Shown here in pieces: positions 46,641-59,900 of a stretch of DNA of 64,000 bases. Origin of the DNA: Gyrodactylus bullatarudis (Eukaryota > Platyhelminthes > Monogenea > Gyrodactylidea > Gyrodactylidae); NCBI GenBank assembly GCA_012064415.1, contig SSNU01000319.1, positions 62,001 to 126,000 of the forward strand, in the 5' to 3' direction. Numbering within the stretch: position 1 is the stretch's first letter; each line of letters begins with the position of its first letter. Below the pieces are notes generated by a model. It ran no database searches. It worked only from the letters and a program-made list of their open reading frames with translations, and was not told the DNA's origin. A program made the position numbers and the translations under genes.

Positions 46641-47050
46641 ATGACAGATAAGGATAAACACCTCGTAATAAAAACAAAATCTGTAGAAAGGTTCATCCTT
46701 ACTTTTACTTTAGAGTCACGAAAGACTTAGAACTCTATGTTAAAGAGTTAAAGGAAAATAAAGAGATACTCTCTAATTTAGAAAAGAATTCTGAAGATCC
46801 TTATAAAATTAGCAAACAAGTAGCTATAAACGATTTTGTTCTCATTTTTCTATAGAAAGAAATTATTCAAGAGTCTGTCACTATGGTAATAAGCACATTT
46901 GGAACTTTACAAAGGATTTTTGAAGATTTTCAAACATATTTCAACTCATATTCTGTACCCACTGACGATAGCAATGAAAAATATAATAAAGCTAAAATAA
47001 TTCTCGAGAAAGGTATCCCCAAAGATGTTTCTAAATTCTTGGAGGATTGA
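46641..47050 (+). CDS. TBCA: Tubulin-binding cofactor A
   Basis: Exons 46641-46690, 46714-46819 and 46856-47050 give 116 residues. The protein is an all-helical chaperone that holds beta-tubulin during folding. VIKTKSVERVTKDLELYV and DPYKISKQKEIIQES line up with animal TBCA without gaps from the IKTK block to the KKQ block (45 residues each). The alignment crosses the first intron, which is only 23 nt long (46691-46713, GTTCAT...TTTAG). The second intron is 36 nt. The C-terminal part (YNKAKIILEKG) keeps the family's EYKEAR-like helix end. Confidence 0.93.
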
Positions 47051-47616
47051 ATCTAAAGTTTTAATTTGGGACTCGAGGAATTCATCGAATTATCTACATA
47101 CTCTTTAGAGTTACTCTTCACTGCTATATTGAATAAAATCTTAAATTGAACATATTTCAGTATTTTGAATTAATCCTTGTGACTTGTTGAGTTATTCTAT
47201 TAGAACTACAGTATTTCGATGATTGTAATGGACTTGAGCTTAATTTAACGGATACGAAAATGATGGATTGATTCTAGGAATCAATAAGTTATTTATAGTG
47301 ACTGATATCCGAGACCATCTGTATTCTATTTACTGTATAAGATTTAATAATTAAAACCACTTCTTATAAGAGCTTGAAATTTTCTTCACAAATCTGTCCA
47401 ATCACAGCTAATTTTTCTAACAAAAATACTTTATTGGCTGAATATTTAATGAGCAGAGAAAAAAGAAAACTCATTTCAAGTATCATCGAAGGTGAAATTA
47501 TTATCAAAGAATAAGTCTTTCATTCTATTTTCACTCATAAATTTGTTAATTTTTCTCTTCCGAGAATAAAACTTTTGTGATAAATAAAAACGTTCTCTAT
47601 TGTTTTTAATGGAATT
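47051..47616. other. Spacer between TBCA and SHANK
   Basis: AT-rich; presumably TBCA 3' UTR and the SHANK promoter or an untranslated first exon. No other gene is seen. Confidence 0.45.
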
Positions 47617-50600
47617 ATGACATATGCTGACAGTCAACAGGATGATGGAATTCGATATTGTATTGGTGTAAGGGGTGATAACGATGCAACTGAAGTAAGC
47701 AACCAATAAAAAATATTATTTCCAGAAAATCCTCGTTACTCGCAAAGAAGACAGCATCAACGAGTTAAGAAGACAATCCCTGAACATTAGTGGCATTTCC
47801 AAAATAACAGCAATTAACTATGGTCTTTGGATACCACCAAGGAACGGAAAGCAGGGGAAATTTTTACAGGATGAAAGACCTGTTCAGGACTACATTGATC
47901 TATTTGTACCAATAGAATCTGAAGCCCTAAATAATATCGATGTTGAGGGTATGATGAAATTAGAGAAGGATGTAAACTGGCTCAAGGTAAACTGATTAGA
48001 ACAAGATTCTGGAATAGTAAAAACACCATTTTTATTTTCCAGCTGCTGTACAAGAGCAGATTCTATGATGATGGAATTACCGAGAATAAGATCAAGAAAG
48101 TAAACTCAAAAGTGAGATTTCTTTCCGTAGGGATTCGAATAGTCCCCAAGGCAAAATTCGTTTCATACAGATTAGGATTTATTTATTGTTTCCCTTGTGA
48201 AAAAATTGATTATTTCTTGCCTTAGGTCAACCAAAAGGCTCTGATTGAAGGAGTGAAAAATAATGACATTGCCAAGGTTGATCGTCTACTCACACGTGGT
48301 CTAGATCCGAATTTCAACGTGAAAACAACAGGAGGTATGTTTGTGCATAACTCTTTAGACTTCTGAGTAATTTGGAATGAGAATTTATTATTGCTTTCAC
48401 TGTATAATTTCTCATGATATAATGACCTCAAATTTAAATTATTTTTAAAACTGTCTAGATTTATTTATTAAATCAATAAGCACAATTTTCACCTTACTTT
48501 TTTAAGATTGCTATTATTGTTTTCTTTAATTTGGTTTATTAGAGACACCAATGACAATACTGATGGGCCAGAAGAATTGCCGGGAAATGATTCTCAAGCT
48601 TATTGAAGGTGGAGCTCATATAGACTTTCGTTCAACTGACTCGCTCACCCCTCTTCACAAAGCAACTATCAACGGAAACTATGAGGCAATGCAGGTAATA
48701 TAATTTAACCTTTCTGATAACTGTTTTGTTAACTAGACACTTTTGGATCTGGGCCAAAATCCCAATTGTCGAGATTCGAAAAACCTGACTCCCCTTTACC
48801 ACGGCGTGAGTATTGACTCACCTGGAAAATGCAGCCATTGCTTATTGTATGATCATGCCATCTTGGGAGTACAAGATGACCTTGGCTTTCAGGAAATCCA
48901 TCAAGTACTTTGGACATTTATCATCCTTAGGCTTGTCGTTTCGGAAGAACACAACATCTAGATAATCTTATCAACTATGGAGCCAACCTGAATGCACTCA
49001 CTAAAAAGTCAAATACTCCTCTACATATTTGTGTTGTTGCTGACCAGGAGGAATGTCTCAGGCTTTTATTAATACGTGGAGCTGACAAGAATATCCTCAA
49101 CGTCTCCGGCCAGACTCCATATCAGTGTGCACTGCTAACTAACAGAAATCATCTCGCAGAGATTATTGAAAACTTTGAAGCCTCCTCCATTTGTAAGTTG
49201 ACTTGTCCTTACTTACTTTGCATGGCCAAAGGAGTTTGGCTAAATTAATAGGCTCTCTTCTCGTTAAATAAGAGATTATAGTGAATTTATTCATGAGCAT
49301 CATTGTAATGCAACAGAATGAAAGAATATTGTGAATTCATAAATTGGAAGATGGATGAAGTTGCCTGAGTTATTATTATTCAATGGTAATTTTGAATATT
49401 GCTCTCTACGCTTTAAGAAAGTAGAGAAAAGTTTTTTATCTAAGATAAAAAACGCAAGGCAAAATTAACGAGAGTTAGAGAAAGAGTGAACTATCATCGC
49501 CTTGAAAATAAAAATATCTCTTCTTTTCCAGTGGCTGTAAACGACCCTCCAATCTATAATGAGCGTCGACGTCCCATCGTAAATGGTCCCCGAGCGGCTG
49601 TACTTAATGCTGAGATTAAGAAACGTCAGAAACAAATGCAAGAAGAAAATCTTCGAGAGAGACGAAAGTTTTCTCTTGACAATACCATGCAGAATTACAA
49701 CTTGAACGTACCTCATACAAATTTAATGAGCTTGTCTAGGCCGGACTTGAGTACAATCGGATCGAATAAGAAGAAAGAAAAGGTCTACTTCATTCGTAAT
49801 GGAAAAGTCATGAACTATGATTTTGGTGAGTAGAGAAGGTCACACAAACTTTATGGGGAAAACCTTGGCTACCCTTTAAGAGAGTGTAGAAAAAATTAAT
49901 GACCCCTTGAATTGCTTACAAGATAAAACTAAAGGTTACAAAGCATACATAATTTTTGAATTATGCTTGACCAATTAATTAATTTATTTATTTATACAAT
50001 CTTAGTTGAAAGAAATGAAGAAAGCGAAACGGAACATGTAATCAATCTTCAACAGCGCTCCTTTTCAAATGCTCATCTGGAGTTTGTAAAAAAATCATTT
50101 CATTAGAACAAACATTGTTCACTCTACATAATCTAAACATTTCTTTTAGTCAAATAAAGTCAGAAAATATGGACAGGCTCCTATATCAGCATAAAAAGTA
50201 TTTCGGCAAGTTAAAAACAATCATCCTTCCCCCAAACCCTAATGGATACGGTTTTGTCCTGAAGGGAAGTAAAAGTTAGTTGTTGTTTCATAACTGTATA
50301 ATTCCTTATAAAATATTTCTCATTAAAAAATTTATTTTCATACATTTTTGTTTTAAAGCCTCACATCCAAAGAATAAGCATTTGCCAACTCAATATCTAA
50401 CCAATATTCAACATAACAGTCCAGCCTACTTTGCTGGAATTCGTAATGGTGACTATCTCTTAGAAGTAAGCATTAAGTTTAATGTCCCTTAAAGAAGAAG
50501 TTGACTTTTAGCATTGATTTTTCCAGATAAATAATCAAGATGTTAGCGACTACTCACATGACCAAACAGTGGCCCTAATTAAACGTAATATGAATGACAC

Positions 50601-53600
50601 TATAAAAATGTTGGTCCTCAATCAGAAGGAGGACACAGAAATTTCAGTACCCATAAAGAATGCAATTAGTTCTCACTCTGGATTCGGTGAGTATCTCATC
50701 TCCACAAGTAGCGTTTCCTCGCAAATCAAAATTGAGTGTACTCTATCCTCCTTTGAGCTCAGAGAAGCATCTAGCTCATTCTTTCAAGATGAAGCCCAGC
50801 CCCCGTTAAGATCATACTCTGAGAGTTATCTGAATGAGCCAAGGATTACGATAAATGGAAATAGAGTTCGCCTCATAATCGATGTATCCATGCAGAGTTT
50901 ATCAAAGATTTGGCATAACTTCAATTCTCAAGGTACTAGCAAAGAGGTTAAGAGAGAGAATAGATAAAATCAAAAACTCCTTTGATTCCACTGCCAGATA
51001 ATTATCATGCACTTGAGAAATGGATTATTGCTCTCTTTCTTTCTTTTTTTGATTTCTTCTTCAGAGAACACCACAAATGCAATTATCAAATGTCTTCTCT
51101 CTCGCTTGTTCTCTGCATACAATATTGATTAATATCTTTTTAGATTCTCCAATGTCATCCTCCTCTGAAGTTAAAGATGATGACGATGACTCTAACAAGA
51201 AGATAATCTTCATCAGAGACATCATTAAAAAGGTACACTTGTTTATTCTTAATTATTACATAGTTATCTAATACTACTTTAAATGGGGTCCTGATTAATA
51301 ATTATTAATCTATGATTTCTAATCAAAAATATTCTATACTTAAAGCTAGTTAATACGAAGATGGGTAGTAATACAGTTTTTTTCAAAACTCTCAATTTTT
51401 CAACTTTCAACATATGCAGAAAAAAAAATTTGAAAAAATCATGGAATATTTCAAATTTCGAGTTAGAGCGAGATTCTCATTTTTTAAATTTTGTTGATTT
51501 TATAGAAAGAGGGTGATCAAAAGTTGATTTTGTTAGGATCACGATTAGTCAAAGAAATCAAATTTGCTGTATAAGATTTCAAGAATCACTCCATTATCGT
51601 GTGAAAATCAAATTTAGATTTTTTGATCATTTTTAGTGCTTGAAAATCAATAAAACTTGGATGGTTCAAGATTCATGAAAAAATACCGTGTTTATCACAA
51701 ATTTTATGGCGATAAAAGATTTCCTTGTCTTATTGTAATACTAAAGAACAACTTTTGATCACTCTCTTTCTCTGAAATCAACAAAAATTTTAAACTTAGA
51801 ATAAAAAAAAGAGAATAAATGAACAAAAAATATAAAAAAATAGTCAAGCTTCTTCAGTAGATTTGTGACTTGGTTAGCGGGGGTATTTGATTGGGAGATA
51901 TGTTCAGGAACATTGATTTTCAGTTGTGCTACCGATGTCATTTAATGTTTGAATGAAATAGAAGAAGATAGAAGATGGCAAAGTATTTCACAAATAAAGA
52001 TCTCTGTTTCGGGCATAATCATGAGTGTGATACATACCATATAAGTACAGTTTTTAGAATTTTATAAGGGACCTTATTGGTCCGTTTTATTACTAATGGT
52101 ACAATTGGCTCCTTCCTGTTGCCAGGTTAGAAATATGGTTTTAATAGAGATTTTACAGTATTTTCCCTCCCCAAATTATCAGACTATTTTATCAAATGGA
52201 ATGGTAAATGTATCAAAAATCCGAAACTCAAAAAATATAAAAATATGCCATGATTTTCTTAAAATTGATTTTTATAAATGTTTTTTTCTTCATATGTTGA
52301 AAGTGGGCGGCCTCGTGATCTAGATTCCAAAAATTCTTGATTAAATTCGATTTCCTGATAAAAATTTTTAAAATTCAGTTCGTCTAATTTTCACTCTTTA
52401 CTCAAAGGTGAAATTTATTCAAGAATAACATAACAGTAGTTGATAAGTGGTCTTAAAATATTTTTCTCTACGCTCAAAATTGAAATCTCTAAATGGATCT
52501 CAAAGTATGTATGAATAATCTCTAACTCGGCATTAGTAGGCCATGTTACAGCATACAAACTGTACAAAATATTACCTTTATTTAGACTGTAATTTATATA
52601 TATATTCACTTGAATAAATTTAGTTCACTTGTTAGCTCTGACCTTTTATTGTATTTTTTTCTCTCTGATGACTAAATTTATTCCGTTTTCTCTAGAAGGA
52701 CATCAACTCCAAACTGATCGATTATGAAGGTATGTCATTACTATCATTATTATTTTGTTAATACAGTTTTCAGTTTTAATCATCATCTTAGTGTAAAATG
52801 TGACTCTCTTTCTCGCTCGCTTTCTGTGTAATCCAGCAATCTAGAACTGATCTTTATTACACTCATTTTTTCTCTTATTACTTCTCTTAAGAACATCATC
52901 ATGTTGTAAGATTAACATGAAGAAATCTCTGAGTTTCTCTACATCTTCTTTTCTTCATCTTTTTTCATGTTATACTACACTAATACAAATCTATAAATTT
53001 TCTTAGATTATCACAATCATGTGAGTTAAAATAAAGAAAGAAAAATATGCATTTATCATATTACACTTGGATATCAACGAGTAAACTCAATGCAGTGTAC
53101 ACCATTCTTTAGCATAAAGGTTAAAGAATGAGAGAATCCGTTATCTGAATTGATGGTGACTCTAGTTTAAGAGAAATATAGAATAGGTTCTCAGAAAGAG
53201 AGGTTGAACAAAATTCCTTTTAGTACATTCGACATGATAATAAACACAGACGTAGAAGGCAAGTGGAACAAATAAAAGAATTTGTCGACACCCTTTTCAC
53301 TTTTATTTGATTAGCTAATCAATCAGATTAATTGGGTAAATATTATTCAACTCTAGTCATGTACAAGTAAAAGGATTTTTCTGGATTAAGTTCTTCTTAC
53401 TTAGCCTGATTATTATACTTTTTATCTCGTGACCAATTAGAATTCAGTTCGAGACTTTTGTACGTTCGTTAAGTAGAATTGAGCTCGATGAAAAAACATT
53501 CTTTTATTGTAGACAGTGAAGAAGAAGAATAAAAGAATATCAAGAAATAAAACATATGAGTAGAGATCTCCCAACAAAATTCACGTTCAAGTCTAAATTA

Positions 53601-56308
53601 CATGGAAAATTTATTAATTGAAGCATGATTAGATAGATAATGAAACATTTTTTATAATCATCGGTTTTTTGATAAATTGATGGAGTTGAGTTGCAGACCT
53701 CCGCTGCTACAGAGGAAGCATCCTAGATTTGGCTGGTTCTGCAGAGAAAACGAGTCAAAAATTTATTTTTAGACTTCTGTTATCTAACCGCTTTTCTTGT
53801 ATATAAATCAAAATTTTACTTTAAAAGAAGGACTAATAACTCTTTTTAATTTCTCAAACAGGTTAACACGAGTTATTGCTGTAAGAATAACGAAGAAATA
53901 ATACTAGAATCATCATCATTATTATCATTATTATTTCTGTTACTGTTAATTGAAAAAGTAGATTTGTACTTTTTTGTGTTTCTACTTGAGAACTCTCACT
54001 CTTTCTTGGTTGCATGTGTTAGAAATCCTCAAGATTATAATGTATTATTTATCATTTATTCTTCTACAGAGAGAATAGCAACTGATTTTTTTAAAAGCAA
54101 GCATGAAATCCATTTGACCTCATGATTTCTATAGACACTATACAAACATACAGGAGAAAAAAAGGTTTTTTTTTCTGATTGAAACTCAAAAAATGCATTG
54201 ATCAAAGGCTTAAATCAGATTTGAGTTTATCGTTTTTTTCACCGCCAATCATAATCCTTCATGTTAGATCTTACCTCACCCCAAACAAGAATTAGACCAG
54301 AATCATTGTCAATTATTTTTTTCATTACCTGTACCTCTATTGCATGACATGTTAACCATTTTAATGATCCTAACTTGAATAAAAGGTTTTTTCCATTGTT
54401 AAATGTGAATCGTAACCATAACCAAAAAAACAGAGAATAAGACTTCATTGAAATACGATTGATGAAACTGAATGATTCCTATTTTAAGGATAAATTTTTG
54501 GTTGACCTATTAATTTCTGATTGAATATTTTTCCTCAAATTTTAGAAAAATCTTTTGGTCTACAATAATAAGGCCAAAATTGACCACACAGATTATAATG
54601 GAGTAGTGAGAATGTCGTCCCCTCAAACCAACACCAACCAGAATGATAATGTCAAGATTATAAGTGTAAAAGATAAGATGCTGAGTGAAAACATCCAGTT
54701 GTATAATCCAATAAATAAAAGTAACACCTCAATAAGTAATCATGATAAATCTATATCAACATTGGCCAGCTATAACAAGAGAGATGAAGATCCCATCAAC
54801 AATTCTTTCAACGGCAATAACACCTCATTAAGTACGAGTAGTAGTGCCAGCCAAAAGGCTGATCTCGCAAACAGCGTCAATAACAACCAAGAGAATAGTG
54901 TCAAAAAGATGATCAGTCTTTATGATGAGAGGAAAAGTAGCCGCGACAGTAATCATCCAACTTATTTTACCCACACCAAAAAAGGAATGAAAAAGACAGT
55001 TAAATTCAATGATCAAAGAGCACTTGTTGGCATCAGTTATGAGAAAAAGAGCCCACCTCCCGTTTTACCAAAGCCAAAGGTGAGAAGGTCTCAGTATGAA
55101 AAAATACCTTTCATATTCAGTTTTATGTCCGAGACTATAATATTCTTCATCAGCCGAATTGTAATAGTAGTTTTGTATGTTACCGTGAGTCTGGAAAATC
55201 AGTGAGTGATGGTAATCAGGGTGACTTTAATGAATCTTGCTAATAAGCCCTAATTAACTAAACACACTGAAAATCGATCTTTCGGGAAAAAAAACTTACA
55301 AGTAGTATATGGTTTTCAAGAATAAATTGTTAGAGCATATTATAGACGCCTACAAATGAATTTTTAGGTTATTTTTCTTGAGGCCCTATTTATGAGAAAA
55401 GATTCTAGCATGAATAAGGAAGCTACAAGGAAGAAAATGATGGCATCTATAGTTAAATAAAACTTGACTCTCTTTACTTTTCCAGGTCAGTGTTTTACAA
55501 TTTCTAATAAAATTGCATTCGAATATTCCTTGTCCATTGCTAAGGGAAAATCTCAATACTCACTCATCTTCCTTGACACTCGAGGTGTCGTAATTTTTTT
55601 CAGAAATCCTATCTAATTAATTAGCTGCTACCAATTTATTGAGGGTACTATAATGAATAGTTGTAGATTATTTCTATTAACGACAGTAATTTAGGAATTT
55701 TCTTCTGATTTTGCCAGCATCTTTCTTTCCTGGCGTTTGAGATTTTCCAACCAGGTTTTACGATCACTTTTAACTTTAATTTCATCGAAATACTCATTAA
55801 GATTAATTTCTTCAAAAATCAATCTCTCAGGCATGCACTTCCTACAATCCTTGACTTTCTCAGTTTATTTGGGTAATGAGGCCTTATTAGCTAGATTCAC
55901 TAAATTCACACTTATTAACATCATACACTATTGTGAATTACCAACAGTACATTAATCCCTGTTAATCTATACTTGAGTACGAGTTAGTAGTTCAGTACGA
56001 ATCATCTTAAAAATTTACAGTTTAATAACAGATAAAATCTTCTGATTTGTTCAATCAGATTTGAGTATAACATAGGATATATGGGAAACTAGTTGTTTGT
56101 CTTCAAGATCATCGTTTTCTCCTAACGTATTCATTTAAGCAGTCTAAATAAACTTTTCCTTTCCTTCCAGAATCCCAGAAAACCCAACTTTATGCAAGAT
56201 CAGAGTACACTCTCAGAACCTTCCTCAGCTTCCCTGCCATTTGAATCGGTTGAGGATTTAATTCGGCAGAAGAATCTACTCAGGCCCTTATCTCAAAAAG
56301 TTAACTAG
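47617..56308 (+). CDS. SHANK: SHANK/ProSAP scaffold protein
   Basis: Exons placed: 47617-47694, 47726-47986, 48043-48111, 48226-48334, 48543-48694, 48737-48904, 48931-49192, 49532-49825, about 50006-50084, about 50160-50274, about 50357-50465, 50527-50686, 51144-51232, 52696-52729, 54546-55079, 56171-56308. The order is a SPN (ubiquitin-like) N-terminus, ankyrin repeats (ETPMTILMGQ, TPLHKATINGNYEAM, TPLHICVVADQEECL, QTPYQCALL), a linker with NYDFG, a PDZ domain and a Ser/Asn-rich tail with the SH3 ligand SPPPVLPKPK. In the PDZ domain, GYGFVLKG is the ligand-binding loop and AGIRNGDYLLEI follows. SHANK links membrane receptors to the cortical actin network. No C-terminal SAM domain was found. 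The tail ends in FESVEDLIRQKNLLRPLSQ. One junction around 52730-54545 is unresolved, because phase 1 must meet phase 0. Confidence 0.88.
51482..51795. mobile_element. MITE-like element, family A, in a SHANK intron
   Basis: The left end (TTTTGTTGATTTTATAGAAA, GGGTGATCAAAAGTTGA) and the reverse complement of the right end (TTTTTGTTGATTTCAGAGAA, GAGTGATCAAAAGTTG) are inverted copies. The core contains TTTTTTGATCATTTTTAG. It is non-coding, and its middle matches that of the 34190 copy. Confidence 0.6.
53516..53534 (+). CDS. Possible alternative last exon of SHANK
   Basis: After a TTTATTGTAG acceptor the sequence continues the phase-1 donor at 52729 and encodes DSEEEE followed by a stop. It would give a short isoform lacking the Ser/Asn-rich tail. 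Support is only splice sites and phase. Confidence 0.3.
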
Positions 56309-56960
56309 TAGAGAAGAATTAAATTTTCTTTCTTAAAACTCTTTTTTCTTTTTTAAAAAACAAGAATTGTCACATTTAACCAATTTGAGTGTATATTATC
56401 TTATTGCTAATACTGTATTGGATTTATTGTTATAAATTATCTCATTTCTTTTCACAAAAAAATCATACAAATGGTAATAATAATTGTAATGAATGAATGA
56501 ATTAACTTTTACTGGAAAGAGACAAAATAAAAGCAAAAAATTTTAATCTCAATCGATAAATAAATGGTTGCTTTCTATGAGAGAGAAACATGTCAGTTTT
56601 TCTGCAAATATATAAAAGGGAGAATCAAGATTTGAGTTTAATCTATAGATTAATGATTATTATCCATTAAAATGAATATGAACAGAATAGAAGAAAAAAC
56701 TCTAATAGTCTATTTGATTGAAAAGTCAATCTAAGGAGAGTTAATTATACACTGGAATATCTGATTCTGCAATAGATCTCTCTTGAATATTCTTACTGTA
56801 ATAATATTAAGAAGGGGAAAATATATTTTACAACAATTGAACAATTTGAACAGATTCTTCAAAGTATCACAGAAAATACAGATGGGATATTATCGATTAG
56901 CGAGGTTCTTGTTGAATGCATGTCTCAGCAGGTTTTGATTCCTAGAAAGTGAAATATTAG
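56309..56960. other. Convergent 3' flanks of SHANK and GBF1
   Basis: AT-rich, with AATAAA-type words near 56527 and 56562. No gene is seen. Confidence 0.5.
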
Positions 56961-59900
56961 TTAGTTGGTCAATAAAGTCGATGGAGATGATTTAGAATTG
57001 TGAAAAATTACTTCATTGGGCGGGGAGAAATATTGATTCGGATCATAGTGAGATTGGCCATTATTGAACGGGGTGAAGAAGTGACCTGAACTCTCTCCCA
57101 TTTGGGGAGGAATATATCTCGGCTGTCTAGGATTTGTATAGACTGAAGGTACAAGATTCTGATAATTAATTGGGATAAACTCTGACGTCGGAGATGACGG
57201 TACAAAAGGTTGAATATTCAACTGTTGAAGATTAGTCGCCATCTCAGGATCGGCTGGAGGAATAGATATACCACTTTGATCAACTATCGTTGTATGACTT
57301 ATTTCCTGTTTAACATCGTCAGCTGAAATGTTATCTTCAATTTTACTAGTAGTTTTACTGATAAGAGCATTTTTGTTTGTAATTGGCATTGGTTCATCTA
57401 GAAGGGATAGCTGTTCAATTAATTCTGGCAAGAATGAGGTCAGACAATCAATGGTGATCTTCCAGATGGTACCCTTTTTAGAATTCTCTGGAGCATTTTT
57501 CATTAGAATAGGTTCTTTGTTTTGTGAACCAGTGTACATGACGAGGAGAACATTTTTCAAATACTCTCGTACAGCATCTGTGAGAATATCGAAATTTGAA
57601 GCCAAAATAAAATGTTGCATAAAAAGAAGAATTTGATTCCAAATAATGGAAAAACTATCCAACTCATAGAGGGAGTCAAGACGTTGGAGGAAACATTTTG
57701 TCAAAAGAGGAATGGAACGAAGACGTGGATCTGACTGATTGAAAGCGGGCTTCTTTGAGTCTTGCTTCTCTTCAAATTCAAGACAAAAGTCTTCCAAGTA
57801 ACAAGCTAAAAGGGGGAACAGCACTTGGTTAATGCATTGACTATAATTTTCAGGTGATATCTCAGCAATCTCTTGTGACAAAAGTTGCTTGTGAATTAGA
57901 GACAAGGCATCCGTAATGATATCTCGTCGGGAGTCCATGCAAATTCGACATGTTATCTTGAGGAGAGGCAACCAACTCTTTGACCATAAGACGTTCATAT
58001 TAACAATGTTGTCAGAGGTGTTTGTATCAGCTAAATTCTTGTTCCATTCTGTATAAATCGATTTCGTACGGAAGAAGAGAATTTGACTCATTTCATTAAT
58101 CTGAAAGATGAAGAAATTTCATTGAATAGTAAAATCTAGGGAAATTTTGGAGTAGTTACCTGTGGAAGAATTCTAGCTGTCACAGGAAGTAAATTGGTCT
58201 CCTCTTCATTTCTAGATAGGATATCCCAATCCTCATCTTCGTCCTCAGAAGATTCAATGTTCTGACGGCCTTGTGGAGAATTATTCCGCTGATATGTAGG
58301 TGAAGAGGATAGAGCTAGTTCAGATGATTTGATTTTCTTCACCGAGGAAGATTTCCGTTTTGAATTGGTTAGTAGACAAGCCTCTGTCATGACACGTAGG
58401 CAATGAATACACATTTCAATATTCTCTGGCATTAAATAGGCAGGATCCTTAATGAGAAACATGAGAATGTTTACACTCTTTTCCAGAGCAGTAGGATCTC
58501 TTAGGCCGATTTCAATGTTCAAGTTGAGAGACTCAATCATTTCTCGATGCGATATCTTTGCTTCATAAAGGGAAGGAGTATCTTTTTGTAATTCAATGGG
58601 CTGAATTGTGATTTCTTCTTTCTTCGTGGCATTTGAGCAGTTATTACCATCAAAGATTATCCAATTAGACTTGTTTGTCAGAGCACACTTGTCAGCATCA
58701 TTGGGAAGTATGAGAGTTGAATCTGATAATTAATAATGAAATCAATAAAGATCTTATATTAATACTAAATGTATTATAAAATTTACTTGATGGTATGAGA
58801 TTTTGAAACTTGGGGTCTAGTTTACAGCTCATCGGATCAATCACCAAAATCACAGCAGACCCACAAATCTCGAGGAGTGTGAATATCAACTCCCAACTCC
58901 TGCGGTTGTACAAATCAGCAGCATGATTGTGGATGAATTCACTGATTCCACTGACAACTTGTTGTGATATGGAATTTTCATACTTGTAAGTTGAATCCCA
59001 GACTTTGTTATTGTTGGACGAGATGGACTCTTTACTTGTACTCTTGTGTAATGGCTTACGATTTCGATTTGTTTTTGTCATCATTTCATGACGGTTGAAG
59101 GGATGTAAAGAGGAATCCGGTGGAATGAGCAGAGATGTTGACTTGACCACAAGAAAGAAGAGCAAACAGCCCATTATCTGGAAAAGAGGTAATCAAGATG
59201 TATTTTGTTCTATCAAATTATTCAGTAAGATTAGTTCTGAAATGTGCTACAGATTTCATAAGAGAATTCTAATGAGATTTCTCACGTAGAGATTTTATTT
59301 TTGAAATAATTGGCCTGGTTAGACAACCTATAATTTGAATACATACCTCATTGAACATTTGTTCTTGATTAGGAATGAGACGATTAGCCAATCTCACAAG
59401 ATTAACTAGAGTTCTTTCAATGAAGAATGTTGGCTGGATTGAGGACATGACAAGTTCACAAATTGGACCCCTTACCAATGGCCAGACACTGCTCACTCGA
59501 TCCTTATTGAAAATGAGGATTCTAAAGAGCATCTCCATACAGAATATTCGTGTTTCCACACTGTGACTTGATGATGTCGAAAAGTAATCAAGAGTATTGT
59601 TGGCTTGACTAGAATAAACGAACAAGTTATTCATAATAGTTAGAGAGAAAATTCTCATCTGTCGACTTACTAGTTTTGAGACATGCTTGCGAGAGATGAA
59701 TCGGAAACACTTAGATGTGCAGAGACAACCAAGGGACTTGCAGCTTTGGATATTTGATTTTCATTCTCGATTGGCTGGGAGTCTTTTTTGGGAACATCAG
59801 ATTCCTTGGAGGTTTTGGAAAGTTCGTGGGAAGCACTATGGAGGATATCTTGGTAGAATACCTTGGTATTCAGACAATTACTCGATTGTATCTGTTTAGA

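Noticed and set aside
48806..48834. Short intron inside SHANK exon 48737-48904 (GTGAGT...ATGCAG)
   Set aside because: The read-through frame matches SHANK ankyrin spacing without a gap, whereas splicing here would break the frame.
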